A stretch of 64,000 bases of DNA from contig NC_092521.1 of the NCBI RefSeq assembly GCF_037038585.1, positions 48,710,398 through 48,774,397 on the forward strand. The letters are read 5' to 3'. Origin of the DNA: Patagioenas fasciata. Lineage: Eukaryota > Chordata > Aves > Columbiformes > Columbidae. The notes beneath the pieces are model-generated. The model saw only the letters and a list, made by a program, of their open reading frames with translations. It had not been told where the DNA came from and did no database searches. Shown here piece after piece: positions 40,984-53,160 of the stretch; position 1 is the stretch's first letter; the number at the start of each line of letters is the position of its first letter. The translations under genes and the position numbers were made by a program.

Positions 40984-43900
40984 ATTTCAGAAACTTTCTA
41001 AGCAAGGTGCACCAATTTCAGTTGCTGAAGTTCAACTCTGAAACACAAGAGAAAAGCAAGCAAACAATTTTCTGGAATAAAATAGGCAGGGAAGAGATGA
41101 GAGAAGAGAGTGACACCAAGTATGTTGACCTAAAAAAATGCTAAGTAATAGATTTTATGTTGGTGAACTGTAGGCAATCCGCAATTCATCTGCACATGGT
41201 CTTGCTTATAAAGAAAAAATCCATCTCTCAATCCTGCAAGCTAAGCTTAGCAGCTACTCCATCTGTTGAGCTATAGTAGCAGGCACAGGCTGTGCTCTAT
41301 TGCTGGGTGTTACTTGTATCCAGGGTACAGTGTAAGGTTGTGATTGCAAGCAGTGACCTCCTTTTCAAGTGCCTGCATGGGGATTTGTACCAGGCACCTC
41401 CAGATGTAGCTGGGCATTGCCATACTTCATTTTTTTCTTGGAGACAGAGGAAAAAATATCAGTGGGGTACAAGTGGGTCCTGTGTTTCTGTCCTGAGCCT
41501 GTTAAGTCTTGCTTTCCTTTAGGTCAGAATACAAAGCTTCCCTTTGCAATTCATCAAACTCCTGTTCAGGTCATCTGCGTGACTGGAGGCTGGTCCGTGC
41601 AATCACAGGAAGTTATTGCTGATCCCGGGATGCCCTGGTTTGGCATTAAGAGTAAGCCAGTTTAATAATCCAGTGTAAATCTCAGTTTTCTGCGTGTCTT
41701 CAGCTCCATCCTGCAGAGAAGCTCTTAAACTCTTTATAAGTCTCTGCCATTTAATATTATGCTAGATAGGCTCAACTTGCAAAGAGGAAAGTACATTGGT
41801 GGCAGACTTTCTTTTTTTATTGCTGCTAAATATCAGGCTGACAAGACTGATAATCTTCCCTGATTACTTCCTTCATGTTTTATTAGAACATGTTCCTGCA
41901 TCCATTCAGATATTTAATTTCACTATTGATGGCTGCTTCCTAAAACATAAACAACTCTGTCTTGGTTTGAAAAAAGGTTTACATGATATCCAATAATTGC
42001 CTTAAGTGACAACAGCCACCATCACTAGCTCAATGCATTCTCCAAGGTTACTGGGCTCAAGAGCATTTTCAACTACTAATTGTTTTTCTGCATGCTGCTT
42101 TGTTTTTCCCTTGGTCTGATAATTAATTTCTTCATTCCTTCCTCAGGTTTTCATGTTCACACACTAATTTTCTTCCTCAAGCTCCTGAAACGTTTTTGTG
42201 TACCTTAACCTTCAGATAGAGCTTCTATCCTCGTGAGCATACACCCATTTCTTACACAGGGCCCTGCTGAATGAAGTAACTCTAGAGCTGACCCATCAGC
42301 TTCAGAAGAGTCCCTGCAGATTTACACAGGTATGGCTAAATGTAGGGTTAGCTATTTACAGATAAAATACCTTTTCCCTTGCAGTTCCTCCAAGCACGTA
42401 GCATTTGATTGGGGCTTGCTAACGTGTAATAGGAAACATGAGACTTTTTGCACCGATTTCCTGGCTGGCCACTGTCTCCTAGGAGAGAACCCGAGGAGCT
42501 GCACTTTTCCTGCTTGGGCAAGGGACTGACAACAGCTAAAAGGAATTTCTAAATAATTATAGCATAACTAAGGCTTACACTACCTCTGAGAAACAGTCCT
42601 GGAAGAGACAGATAAAGATCTAGATGTGCTCAAAGGGGAAGCAGCAAGGAATTGCAGTGGCTGTCAGACTCTCTGTGGAAATAGAGACTCAGCTTCTATG
42701 AATATGAAGGAGGGCTGGGGCGAGGAGGGTGAGCCACAGCCACCATTACCTTCAGGCCTCTCAACCCCAAGTTTCTGACAGCATTGACATGAGAGTTACT
42801 CATGCTTATGCAGGAGAGCATGGACATGCCAGAACAAAATGTGTTGCCTGTGCCCAACTACGAGCTGTTAGATGGCAACAGGATCTCTATCTGCCAGCAC
42901 TGTAAACTACTGCTTCTGCCATGACATGCATTCCCCATAGACTTTGCAATAGCTGTGTATAAATATGTGCAAATATTTATTCTGATTTACAAGATCACTG
43001 TGTGCAGCAGAAATCAGAAATGCCAGATTTGTTGACCTGCTCTGATCAGTGATTAATATCATCTCAAATGAAAAAGTATGCATACCTGGAATACAGGATA
43101 TTTCATCGTCTCAGTTAGAGGAAATTTTTGTGGTGTGAAGTATCAGTCTTTGTGGGCCTGTTGACTAGAAGAAAGCCATTCTGTCTGAATATTCAACCTG
43201 CCTGTGGACGCAAAGCTAATATACATTAAAAGATGGATGGGGAGCTCATTTTATCTATACACTGCATGATATTAAATTGCATGTAGTTGATATTTCAGTT
43301 TTTCCTGTCAAATTATCCCATCTTTTGGTGGTGGTGGTGATAGAGGTAATGGTGATGGTTCTGGTTTTCTAACACTAGGATGGCAGAAAAAAAGACCTTG
43401 CTGAAGAAGAAAGTGTGATCGTAACAATGCAGAAATGAAAAAGGATGCTCAGGGGCATGTGTAATACCTGAAAGGTTTTGTATCTCATTCATTGAAAATG
43501 ACCAGGTTTCATGCTACCATCATCTCCTTAAAGGATTGCATTCAGTCCTCTTTGATGGCTTAGAAGTCTCTTTTTCTATGTAATGTAATCTTTACAGGCA
43601 ACTGCTAGAGAATGCAGCATAACGAAGGCCAGTGTTGAATACAAGATACATTTATGTCATAAGGTGAATTTCATACATTTTATTTGAAATTGATCCATCA
43701 ATTGCAAACCATGATCTGAGGTAGCTCAAAGAGAGGCCCCATTTTGCTGGGAAGGTGGTGGAATGGAAATAATATCTATAGCCTGCAGCCACAGAATAGT
43801 ATTGCAGCACTATACATACCCTTGCGGAGGGCAAGGAGACCTAAGCGAATGCTGCTAACTCATTCCCTATGGCCTCCTGTAGAGGATACCTTACCCTTAT

Positions 43901-46900
43901 ATTAAAAAACATACTCTAAAAGCGTGTTTGCAGTCACTTGGAAAGAAAAGATGTTCTGAAGAAAAACTCCTCCCTATCTAATTTGCTAAATATAGTTTAA
44001 TCCCTTTACTAAAACATCTCTCCTCTCCCCCTGCCATATAAATTGGCAGTTGGTGATAGTAGGACTGTTGATTGAGTGGGAGCCTGAATTTTTCCATCTT
44101 GTTAGTCCTTGCTGGTGGTTTTGGGGCAACTCTCTGTAAAATCTGTTGTTTCACAGCTGGCAGCTAGCAGCTGGCTAGTTACTCCACCTTGAAGAAAGGA
44201 TGTGGCAGTAATTTTCTGCAGGTCCTGGGGTGTGAGAAGAGGAATCACAGGTGAAGACTCTGGAGTGGCCCAGGCTGCAGACTGGGGAGGAGTTTCATGT
44301 TGTGGAGTTCTGGACTTCTAGGTTAATAAATCCAAACTGCAGTGAGAGAATGTATTTGGTTCTGTGCGGTATATGGTCCTGTAGCAACAGGGTGTCAATA
44401 GGATTTTCTAATAAAGGTTTCCCTGTGAGCTACCTAACATATAGGGCTTTTTATTACAGCAGATGACCCTGAAAATCCTGATTATTTCAATTTATTTGCT
44501 TTTGAACACATAGCTTGGCAGTCAGTGTTATTACACTGACACAAGCAGCAACTGTGTACCTAACACCAATTTGATGTCTATGAAAGAGGTTAAGGAAAAT
44601 AAACAAAAATTCCTGCTACTATAATTCACTGTTACAAGTTTCAATTGGTTTTGGAAGCTCAGCTCTTTCTAGATGACCTGCAAATTTGAAACAAAGGAAC
44701 ATACAGATATATTTATAAATTAAAAGAGTATACATCATGTATGTGTGTAGTCTTAAATGTGTTTACCTTAATACATATGATCAATAAACAAAAACAGCTG
44801 TAGTTGGAAAATGTGGTCTATGACAACCCACAAATATTACATTAAAGATGTTAAGCGTGTATAGGACCCACATTTCTTGCAGTTTGTGCTTCTGTCTAAC
44901 ATTCAAATAAAAAACTTAAATCTCTACTGACCAAGAATTCTGCAGTTTATAAACAACACAATAAATCATTTTATCTGTGTCTTAGTTCCACAAGTACTGT
45001 CAAATATTTGCCATGATGACTGTAAAGCTTTCCTAAACAATATATTTTGTACCTAAGCATTTAGATTTAAAGGGGTAATTATGAAGTGGAACATTCATTT
45101 GTAAAGCAAACAAAAGAATAACAGGCTGCTTTGTTTATTCTTTAGCTGTTTTCCCATAGTAATTAAGATAATCCCAAAAATTACAAAACAACAAAAACAT
45201 TCAAGTTTTCCATTTCCAAAAGTTGATTAAATTCCCAAGCACACTTAAAACTAACAAACAAACAAAACAAAACACACTTATAAATAAGTATAAACAATCA
45301 TTCCATTTTTGAAGCCCAGATCAGTTGTGTACTAGGAAAGGTGCTTGAGACTATGCCACAGTTCCACTGGTTGTTAGCAAGTGCTTAATTGCACACATAA
45401 ATATTTTCCTACATAAAGATGAACCATACAATTATTTTATATTCTCTCATGGATGGGGTAATAGATCATATTCCACTCTCCAGATGTGGAAAAACAGTGT
45501 CTAGCATTGAAAGTACTGCACAAATGCATTTGCAGAAGTTCATAATCTGTCCCATGTTACTTATCAAGTATTCTTAAATTTCATTCCCTAGACTGAGAGA
45601 CAGAAAACTATGATACCATCTGGAAAAGGTGAATTCAGCAGTCACAAACCTAAAGGAAGTCTTGGCCAGGAGAATGAGTCATTTAATGCATCCTTGAGAA
45701 AACCACCTTTGTTGAGTAGGTTACAATGAGACAGAAAGGTGGTTTACACTGGATTCATGAGTGAGATAAATTCATTGCAGAGTTCAAACATAGGGTGAAG
45801 GATGATTGCTTCTTAATAAGGAAACAATCTGCTCTGGAGAGTGGTTTCCTTAGCAGGAAGCAATGATTTACCATGTAACAGGTTACCACAAAGAAGGTAG
45901 TGAGCTATTCTGTGTTCTTTGGGAAAAGAACAAGAAGAAAAGGGCATGAAACAAAAGAAGAAAAATTAGATTGGTTATGAGGAAAAGATTCCTAAAAATA
46001 AAGACAGACCTTCCTGGGAAACCTAATTACTAGAGAAAGTAAGCCAAATCCTGGAGAGCATCGTTTACATACAGCTGAGTTGAGCTGAATCAAGGGAAAT
46101 TAACAGGAAACCTCTTAGATCTGTTAAGATTTTATGATCCTGGAGCTCCATCATGGCATTCACTTGCACTTTCTTCTACAGTATTTTTCAGCAGCAGAGT
46201 CTTCAGGCAGGACAAATGGACATGGGTATGTGATAGGAGGGAAACCACCTCACCTACAGAACTTTCTGCCATCATCATGGTTCCAAGAACAGCTCCACGC
46301 CTAGTTCTCAGCCTGAGCTGAAACAGTTCTTCCAGATCTTCTCCTCTTTGAACAGTCCAGTGTTAGGAACATATTTAATTTCCTCAGGCTATTCTTCCTT
46401 TATATGTAAAGCTATGCACTTTACGGTTTGGAAAGCTTAATTACACTATTACAAAGACACAGAGTTTAATTGCCCGTGTATGCTACTGACTCCCAAATCC
46501 ATCTCATCTCCTCATCCTGACATAGAGCTTTTATGGTGTGAGGGTGTTCCCAGAACCAGGAGCACACATAATTCCAAATAATGATCCAGGTATGAGGAGG
46601 GATAAGAGAATGAGGAGTGTAGCTTTATCCACCTGCTAGATATCAAGTAAAACAGCATCACATGATGGTCAACCTCATCAAATACTGCCAACAGATCTAG
46701 CTACATTAGTTTAGTAATTAGATCAAAAGTTTATAGCTAAAAGAAGATGGCCCACCAAGCAATCGCCATTGTCTCAGTATAATATTTTCGTCTAAAAACC
46801 CAGTTGTGAGAAAATTTTTGGATTAAAAAAGGCAATAATGGGCCCCTGTTGGTTATGTCCTCTCAAAACCTATCTTTTGTTTTATATGTATCCCAACTTC

Positions 46901-48437
46901 TAGCTAAGTGGACATGTGTGATGAACAGTGAAATTGCTTCCAAATCTTAGGCCAACCAACATGCATCCTACAACCAACATAGAATATTTGACCACATTTT
47001 CATTAGATTGCCCCTGTAATAATACTTTGCAGAGGTGCAAAATATTAGGATGGTACTGACATTTGGCCAGATGTGAATTATTACACAATGACCAAACACT
47101 TGACACTAATGCCCATACTCTCTTTCTGTCTCTTTCCTACTATATCGTGCCTTGTTGTTAGTCTGCCTAGTTTCTAGTTCCTGTTCTACCTTCCATACTT
47201 GTTTGCCACAGAATTTCTCAGTATTTTTTTTTTTTACTGGCACATATGAATACCATAATGTCATAATTTGCTCAGTGTTTGAATCCAGTCTGTCAGAATT
47301 GGTTCAAAATATGTCCATTGGTCCTAATAAGAAAAGCAAAAATTCAATATGTAATACAATGCTGACACTGGATAAGAGAAGTCTATACGGTTTTATTTCA
47401 TTCAATCCTCTTTTATGTGTGCTTCAGGGCAGCTGCCAGACTGTCATGTCACTATACTTCTACTTTTTATTCCAGGTATTTTAGGATGGAAGAGGAACCA
47501 CAACACTGGAATTACACATCTAATGGTATGGTGTCTTGTTTCAACAGATTGTGAATCACTTTGGAGACACACTCAGTTTCATGTATCACTTCATTTCTCT
47601 GTCGATTTATATAGACAGCTTGTCAACAGATGTTGAATCAATGTAGAACTTTCTACTATCAAGAGTGCTGTTGGGAGCAAGAGAATTTTGTTTGTATCAC
47701 ACTCAGGGAGTAGAGACCAAAGCACAACATTCAGATTTTACTTCTCTGACATTTAATGGTCATGTAAGAGATAGCAAAACTTCTCTAAAAGGGGGTTCGA
47801 TTTTTTTTTTTTTTTTTCCCCGCCTGTGTAATACCTAACAGCAGTCAGTCACAGCTGAGAAACACAGATTCCACAGTAAGGATGATCTCCTAATGTCCCT
47901 TCAGTCAAAACTGAAAGACAAGCATGAAGAACATATCCTTCAAGATCTTTATGAATGTCTTTAAAGCATTTACATCAAACAGTTAAGAAATTCACAATTA
48001 ATTTTGTGTGAACACTGTGATACCGATAACTGAAACACCAAAGAAACTGTCTCCCACCTAAGCACTCTAATATCAAGCATTATTTGGCAGAACCAAGATA
48101 AATGTTTCCCCTTCTCTAGAACTAGGTGAACTGGAAATTACAATATTACAAAGCTTTATAAACACTGTTCAAAAGGCCTGGAAAAACAGACCTATTTTGG
48201 AATTTACTAATGAAAGTGATGAAGTCTTTCACGGGAGCTTCCTCCTTGCTTTACACACAGCATTGCAACAGAAAGCTTCCTGATGCTAGTCAAGGACCTC
48301 GTTCATCTGTTTGTGGTCTGTGATTCTGTGTTAGGGTAGCAGTCTTCAAATCTCATTTTAGGAGTGAGATGAGCCATTTTTGTGAAAGTGTGACCTTCTA
48401 ATGTTTCGATGGGCTATCCAGGAAGACAGCATAGGAT
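40984..48437. other. Intergenic sequence, no gene seen
   Basis: About 7.4 kb with no recognised exon or transposon. A GGT/GAT-rich run lies at 43326-43360. The stretch 44460-45300 is repeat-poor and AT-rich. Open frames are short and motif-free. Confidence 0.5.
47801..47817. repeat. Poly(T) run of 17
   Basis: Uninterrupted T run. No retroposed body recognised beside it. Confidence 0.8.
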
Positions 48438-48575
48438 ATCTCACATAGATTCGGACCATAGGAAGCCTGTAGTCCAACCTCCAGCACGCATCTGGGTCAG
48501 TCATGGAGTCAGGCCAGGTTGCTCAGGGCTTTAACCAGTCTTATCTTGAAAACCTCCAAGTACGGAGCCTGAAAA
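48438..48575 (-). mobile_element. CR1-type LINE fragment, older copy, antisense
   Basis: ATTCGGACCATAGGAAGCC, GTAGTCCAACCTCC, GGCCAGGTTGCTCAGGGC and ATCTTGAAAACCTCCAAG follow the order of an antisense CR1 tail of a different subfamily from the copy at 48622. It is more degraded and lacks a clear terminal tandem tail. Confidence 0.75.
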
Positions 48576-48621
48576 ACCGGATATACATGAAACTACCATG
48601 TAAATCCATCATATAATAGTA

Positions 48622-48795
48622 TAAGAACATAGATAAAATCATAGTTTGGGTTGAAAGTGATATTCAAAGGTCATCTAGTCTAACCTGCTGCAATGACCAG
48701 GGACATCTTCAACTAGATCAGGTTGCTTAGAGCTCCATCCAGGCTGGCCTTGAATGTCTCCAGGGATGGGGCATCCACCACCTCATACACTCTGC
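48622..48795 (-). mobile_element. CR1 LINE 3' fragment, antisense
   Basis: The tail complement (AACATAGATAAAATCATAG) leads into TTGGGTTGAAAGTGATATTC, TCATCTAGTCTAACC, CATCTTCAACTAGATCAGG, CCAGGCTGGCCTTGAATG and GGGGCATCCACCACCTC. It stops there, so about 170 bp of 3' end remain. It closely parallels the copy at 33286-33581 (shared CATCTTCAACTAGATCAGGT), which suggests the same subfamily. Confidence 0.93.
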
Positions 48796-51398
48796 CCACC
48801 CCATGCTAGAGCAGAGGGAGTAAGAGAAAGGGAGTTAATCTTAACCTTCTCATTTACATCTGTGACTGGAAGCCCGTAGCAAACTTTCAAATACAGAATG
48901 AATTCACTATTTCAGAAAATCAATTTTCAGGATATTCTGAGGCATTTTCCAGCCCTACAGCACTTGACAGACTAGTAGCTGCCATTTGAAGAACATTTTA
49001 GAATTGGAATAAGATAACTCACCAACTTTCAGAAAAAAAAGATTGCAGCTGTTTTCTTTTGGCCATCTTTTGAGACAGGAGCCAGTTAGAATAAAATAAC
49101 TTCACCATTAACTCACTGAAGTGCTTAAGTCAAGTTCGGTTTGTTTTTAGAGACTTCTTGAAAATGAAACTTTGTAATAGCTGAAGAACAACAGACATTT
49201 TGAATTGCCTAATATTTTTTGAGTGAACACACAACTTGCCTAGAAAGGCTTTGATGATTACCCCAGCATGCCAGTTACTGAGCAAATGAATTTTATAACA
49301 AGTTGCTAGCAGTATTTTAAAGAAACAATCAAATGCCCCATAGCAATTTTTAGTAGAGGCAAATTTTAGCCTCGTAACTGAGAAAAGGAGCATGTTGTAG
49401 GTGGTATATTTCTAGCTAATTAACCGAAAATTAAAAAAGCTTGAGGAAATAAAATGAAACTTCTTGCTGAATGATTTATGCCCTGGAGCAAAAGACACCT
49501 TCATAATGATAAAATACTCTTAATCACCAAAGGTTTGTCTAATCGTCTCTATATTGATGAACAACACACAGCACTGAAACTATGCCAGTGTGGCCTGTCC
49601 CAAAATTCACTGCAGTAAATGATAATGGCACTTGGAATGAATTTACCTAATCTAAAAAAATCCTCTGAAGGTCTAATCCTCCCCCCTTGGAAAAGGATCA
49701 GGCCAAACAAGCACAGTTTTGTCACAGTTGCTTCTTGAGTCATGGTTGTCATATTAAATTTTTCTTTAAATATAAGAATCCCTACTTCTGACTCCTTGCA
49801 ATGTGTATATGTGTAGATGGCTGAGCTAGCTTTGCTGCAAACTTTTAAAAAAATGTCAAATGGAAAGCTGGGCAGCGTGGAAAGTTCAGCAAGAGCAAGG
49901 GGTTTCCTAACAGCTTACAGCTTACAGCAATGGTACACGTGGTTTCTGCCCCACCTGTCATGGGGGGATGGTCCCAGCTCCCACGGGGGATTCAGGGGAC
50001 TTACACAGTGTGCACTAGCAGTCCACAAAGAAGCAGTTGTGAGTGTGGATAACTGTGACCTACCCTCCACACCAAACTTTCCCCCATGGCTGTCGCTGCG
50101 ACGCTGAGCTGAAAAACTGCAGAGAGAATGTGCTTAAAGAGCCTAAATTGGTCTTTCTGCAGAGTAAATGTGTTTTTATTTCAACAAATTGACCTGTGAT
50201 TCTTGGCAGGTTTCAGTTTCAATTCATCACCCGTTATCTTTCTTCTCTCACTGTCCTGACTACTGCTGTTACTATGAGGAGGCATTGCCACCAGCCACTG
50301 CCTCACCACTTGCAGATGACTCTGCTACTTTAACCATTGAGCTGCTCGTCTACCAGAAGACATAGGAAACATGCAGAAACCTGCCAAGAATAGGGTTTCT
50401 GATGCAGGTACTGGCTCTGTACCAACCCTGCTGACACAGACAGGCTGCCGCCACCCTTTCGTAGTTCTGTTTTCTTACATGTCAGGCCTCAGAAGGTGCT
50501 GATTATATTTACGTAGTTAACGAGCTTCCTAATCCAGTGTCTAATTTCACCTGCATGTTGAATTTTTAATCTTGTAATGATTCTTAAATCCTTAGTTGGT
50601 TCGGAAGAACCTGCAGTGGAACAGGTATTATATACGCTAAATGCAGAGGGCTTTTTTATTAAGTTGTAAAATGAGACTTGGTTTTATTCCAAAGTCATTA
50701 ATTTATTCCTTTAACTGGAAAAAAAAAATCAAGACATCTGATCTTTTCAGTGTTATATATAACTTTAATAAGTTGATGGGTACAGCCTGAGTAGATCAAT
50801 CTGAAGAAATATGTTTGTGACATGTAGTTATTGAGTGAAGTTAAATCTATAACACTCAGAAGGTTAATCTGTATAGCCTTATTAGAAGTTTCAGTGACCT
50901 CCATTACAATCTTCTGAGTGTATTACCTCAGGAAACCAAAATTCAGTAGACATGTTGTTTTCCCTAAAATCTCACTGGCCATCAGGGACTAATAGATCTG
51001 TAATTTAAATCTGAGGCTGCATTTTTTGTCAGGGCAAATGGTTATCATAGTACTGCATGCCTGCCAGGTTCTCTAAAGGGGGAAATGTTCTCAGCTCTTG
51101 TGAAATAGCAAACAACTGGTATGTTCAGCTGTTAAACCTATTTCCCTCCCTCCTTCCTCTTCATTTTTTCTTTTTTTTTTCTTTTCTTTTCTACTAGGGA
51201 GCCAGACAAGTAATGAGTGGGAAGAACAGTCTTTCAGTCTTTACTCACCAGAACTTTAAAAGTGGATCCATGATTGTCCTTAAAGAAAAAATCTTTGCTC
51301 CTCTGTGCCTGCTCTGAGCTGTCAGGCTCTGTAATCAACTGTGACCAGGGAGATCCTTAAATGATATAAAAGAGACCAAATTTATAGCACCACAGTGA
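48796..51398. other. Intergenic sequence, no gene seen
   Basis: Unique sequence upstream of the 5S-derived element. A C/T-rich run lies at about 51140-51195. No exon recognised. Confidence 0.5.
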
Positions 51399-51495
51399 GG
51401 CTATATGCACTCACACTACCCAAACTAAGCAGGAGCAGGATGGCTTAGCGCTTGGATTGCAAATCCATAGGCAATACCCCTGCACACAGGTCTCG
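51399..51495 (+). repeat. 5S rRNA-derived sequence (pseudogene or 5S-headed SINE)
   Basis: The segment tracks vertebrate 5S rRNA. Its start resembles the 5S 5' end (GGCTATATGCACTCACACTA). After a gap of about 25 nt, AAACTAAGCAGG matches the 5S box A (11 of 12). GGCTTAGCGCTTGGAT follows the box C region, and GGCAATACC with CTGCACACAGG follows the 5S 3' end. It is too divergent to be a functional 5S gene. It could be a lone 5S retro-pseudogene or the head of an AmnSINE1/SINE3-type element, which begins with a 5S-derived promoter. I could not recognise the tRNA-like middle or Deu core downstream, so the choice is open. Confidence 0.72.
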
Positions 51496-52342
51496 GCTGC
51501 CTGTGGCTTCTTCAGATCCTGGAGCACTTTTCAATGAACATGTGTTGTCCCCAGCATCTAAGCTCTGGTCGAGATAATTACATTCTGCTAAATTAACCCC
51601 CCTGGAAATCAGAGCAGTACAGAGCTCTTTTACTGCCGCATCTGAACCATCATCTTGAGCTGGATGGTCATGTTCAACTTCTCACCAAAGGTGGTGTTGT
51701 GCTTTGCTGGTTGGAGAAGTGATCCCTGTGCACTGGCTGTAACAGTGCAATGAGATTATTTGAGACTTGGAAGGGCAAAAAGATGCTGTAAGAGCATGAA
51801 GTGTTACATTACCACTTTTTGCAAGAAAGCGCTTATGCCTTAAGTGAGTGATGGGGCAGCGACTCAGAGAGTGTTTCAAAACTAAGCGCTGGGGTAATGC
51901 CAGGGACACAGAACTGCAGCAAAATGCCCACAGGGCGGAGAGCTGGATAGAAGTGGTTTGAGCACAGCTCTGGAAAGTTAAAACTCCTCTGTTCTTACTC
52001 CATCTTAGCAAGAACTATTTTAACAAGGACTTCCTTGAAGAAACGTAAGCAAAACAATGTGCCTGTTGAAGGGAGACAATATAATTTATCTACATCGCTA
52101 GTCTACTGTCACAAGAAGTTGATAACGTTTGCAAGGCATAGATGAATTGTTAACAAGCACTAATTAAATGTTTTTCTCTGTCATCTCATTTCCGATAGAC
52201 GACCACAGAGTTTTTACACTACCTATCTTAGTAGCTAATTCCAGCTATGATTTGCCTGTACCTGGCACCTTAGATACACTTATTTGCTAGCACAGACAGA
52301 GCCTACCTCTAGAATGTAGCAGCAAACAAAACCTGTTAGCAG
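51496..52342. other. Upstream flank of the CpG island
   Basis: Non-repetitive sequence that could hold either the remainder of a 5S-headed SINE (first few hundred bases) or proximal regulatory DNA of the downstream gene. No motif stands out enough to name. Confidence 0.4.
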
Positions 52343-53160
52343 AGCGCCTAACCTCAGGGGCGCTCGGAGGCAAGAACGGAGCGCAGTTCTCCGCGTAATA
52401 CACGGGCTCTGCAGATAAAGCGGCGGCGGGGCAGGCGAGCAAACATCGGATTTACCTGCCCCCGCGTGGACCCACCTGCCTGGTGCCGGAGGGGGCGTGG
52501 CGGGGAAAAATCCCGTTCAGGGGGGGCTCCCCTCCCACAACGCGTCCGGTCCCAAAGTTTTGCGGGGAAAGTTTGTGTCTCGGCGCCGCTGCCGAAGCGG
52601 CTCCCGGGAGCGGCGGGCAGGTGAGGAGCTGCCGCGGGGGCGGGCGGGGCGGGGGCGGCGAGGGCCCCCATCCGGGGCGTGTGGGTGGGTTTGCGGCGGG
52701 ATTTCTTCCCCGGCTTCGCAAGCAGCGGTTCCTCCGGCGCGGCTCCCTACCGACACCGCCCAGCCCCGGGGCGCCGGGAGTTGTACCGGCGGGAGCGGGA
52801 GGAGGCAGCGCAGCTGTCCCGGTAGGTTTTCGTGGACCGTCCCTGGGGAACCGGGGTGGCCCGGGGCGAGCGCCTGCCTCGTTCACTCCTGGCTTTCTGG
52901 CGCGTCCGTGGCAGGGGGCTTCTACTCCCGGGACCGGCTACCAAGGGTCGCCTCCTCTCTGAGAGGGGGATTACGGCTTGTCTCGGGGACCCAGGGCTCT
53001 GGAGTGTCCCCCAGAAGTTGAGCGGAATGGTGAGACCCCGCCCTGCGGCACCATGCGAGGCTGCACTCCGCAGAAGGACCAACTTTTCTGCTGACTCCTC
53101 ACCTCTTCCTCCCCCGCCGCTACCCGCATCCCCCGCATCGTCCCACAACGAGAATCAGGC
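52343..53160. promoter_or_regulatory. CHST9: CpG island, likely CHST9 promoter and first exon
   Basis: An abrupt change from AT-rich DNA to about 800 bp of very GC- and CpG-rich sequence, including the GC-box cluster GGGGGCGGGCGGGGCGGGGG at 52636-52655. It is the only CpG island in the window and lies about 7.5 kb before the CHST9 start-codon exon on the same strand, so it is the best candidate promoter. Candidate first-exon donors are CAG|GTGAGG after 52620, CCG|GTAGGT after 52821 and CAG|GTAAGA after 53533 (just outside the island). The second is the easiest to reconcile with the GC boxes upstream of it. The start site and true donor cannot be decided without transcripts. Long open frames here on both strands simply reflect GC-rich DNA with few stop codons. 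Confidence 0.75.

Noticed and set aside
51441-51505. Apparent tRNA-Cys-like fold with GCA in a 7-nt loop
   Set aside because: The anticodon-like and T-like arms are flawed and the variable region would be about 16 nt. The same stretch aligns much better and in order with 5S rRNA.
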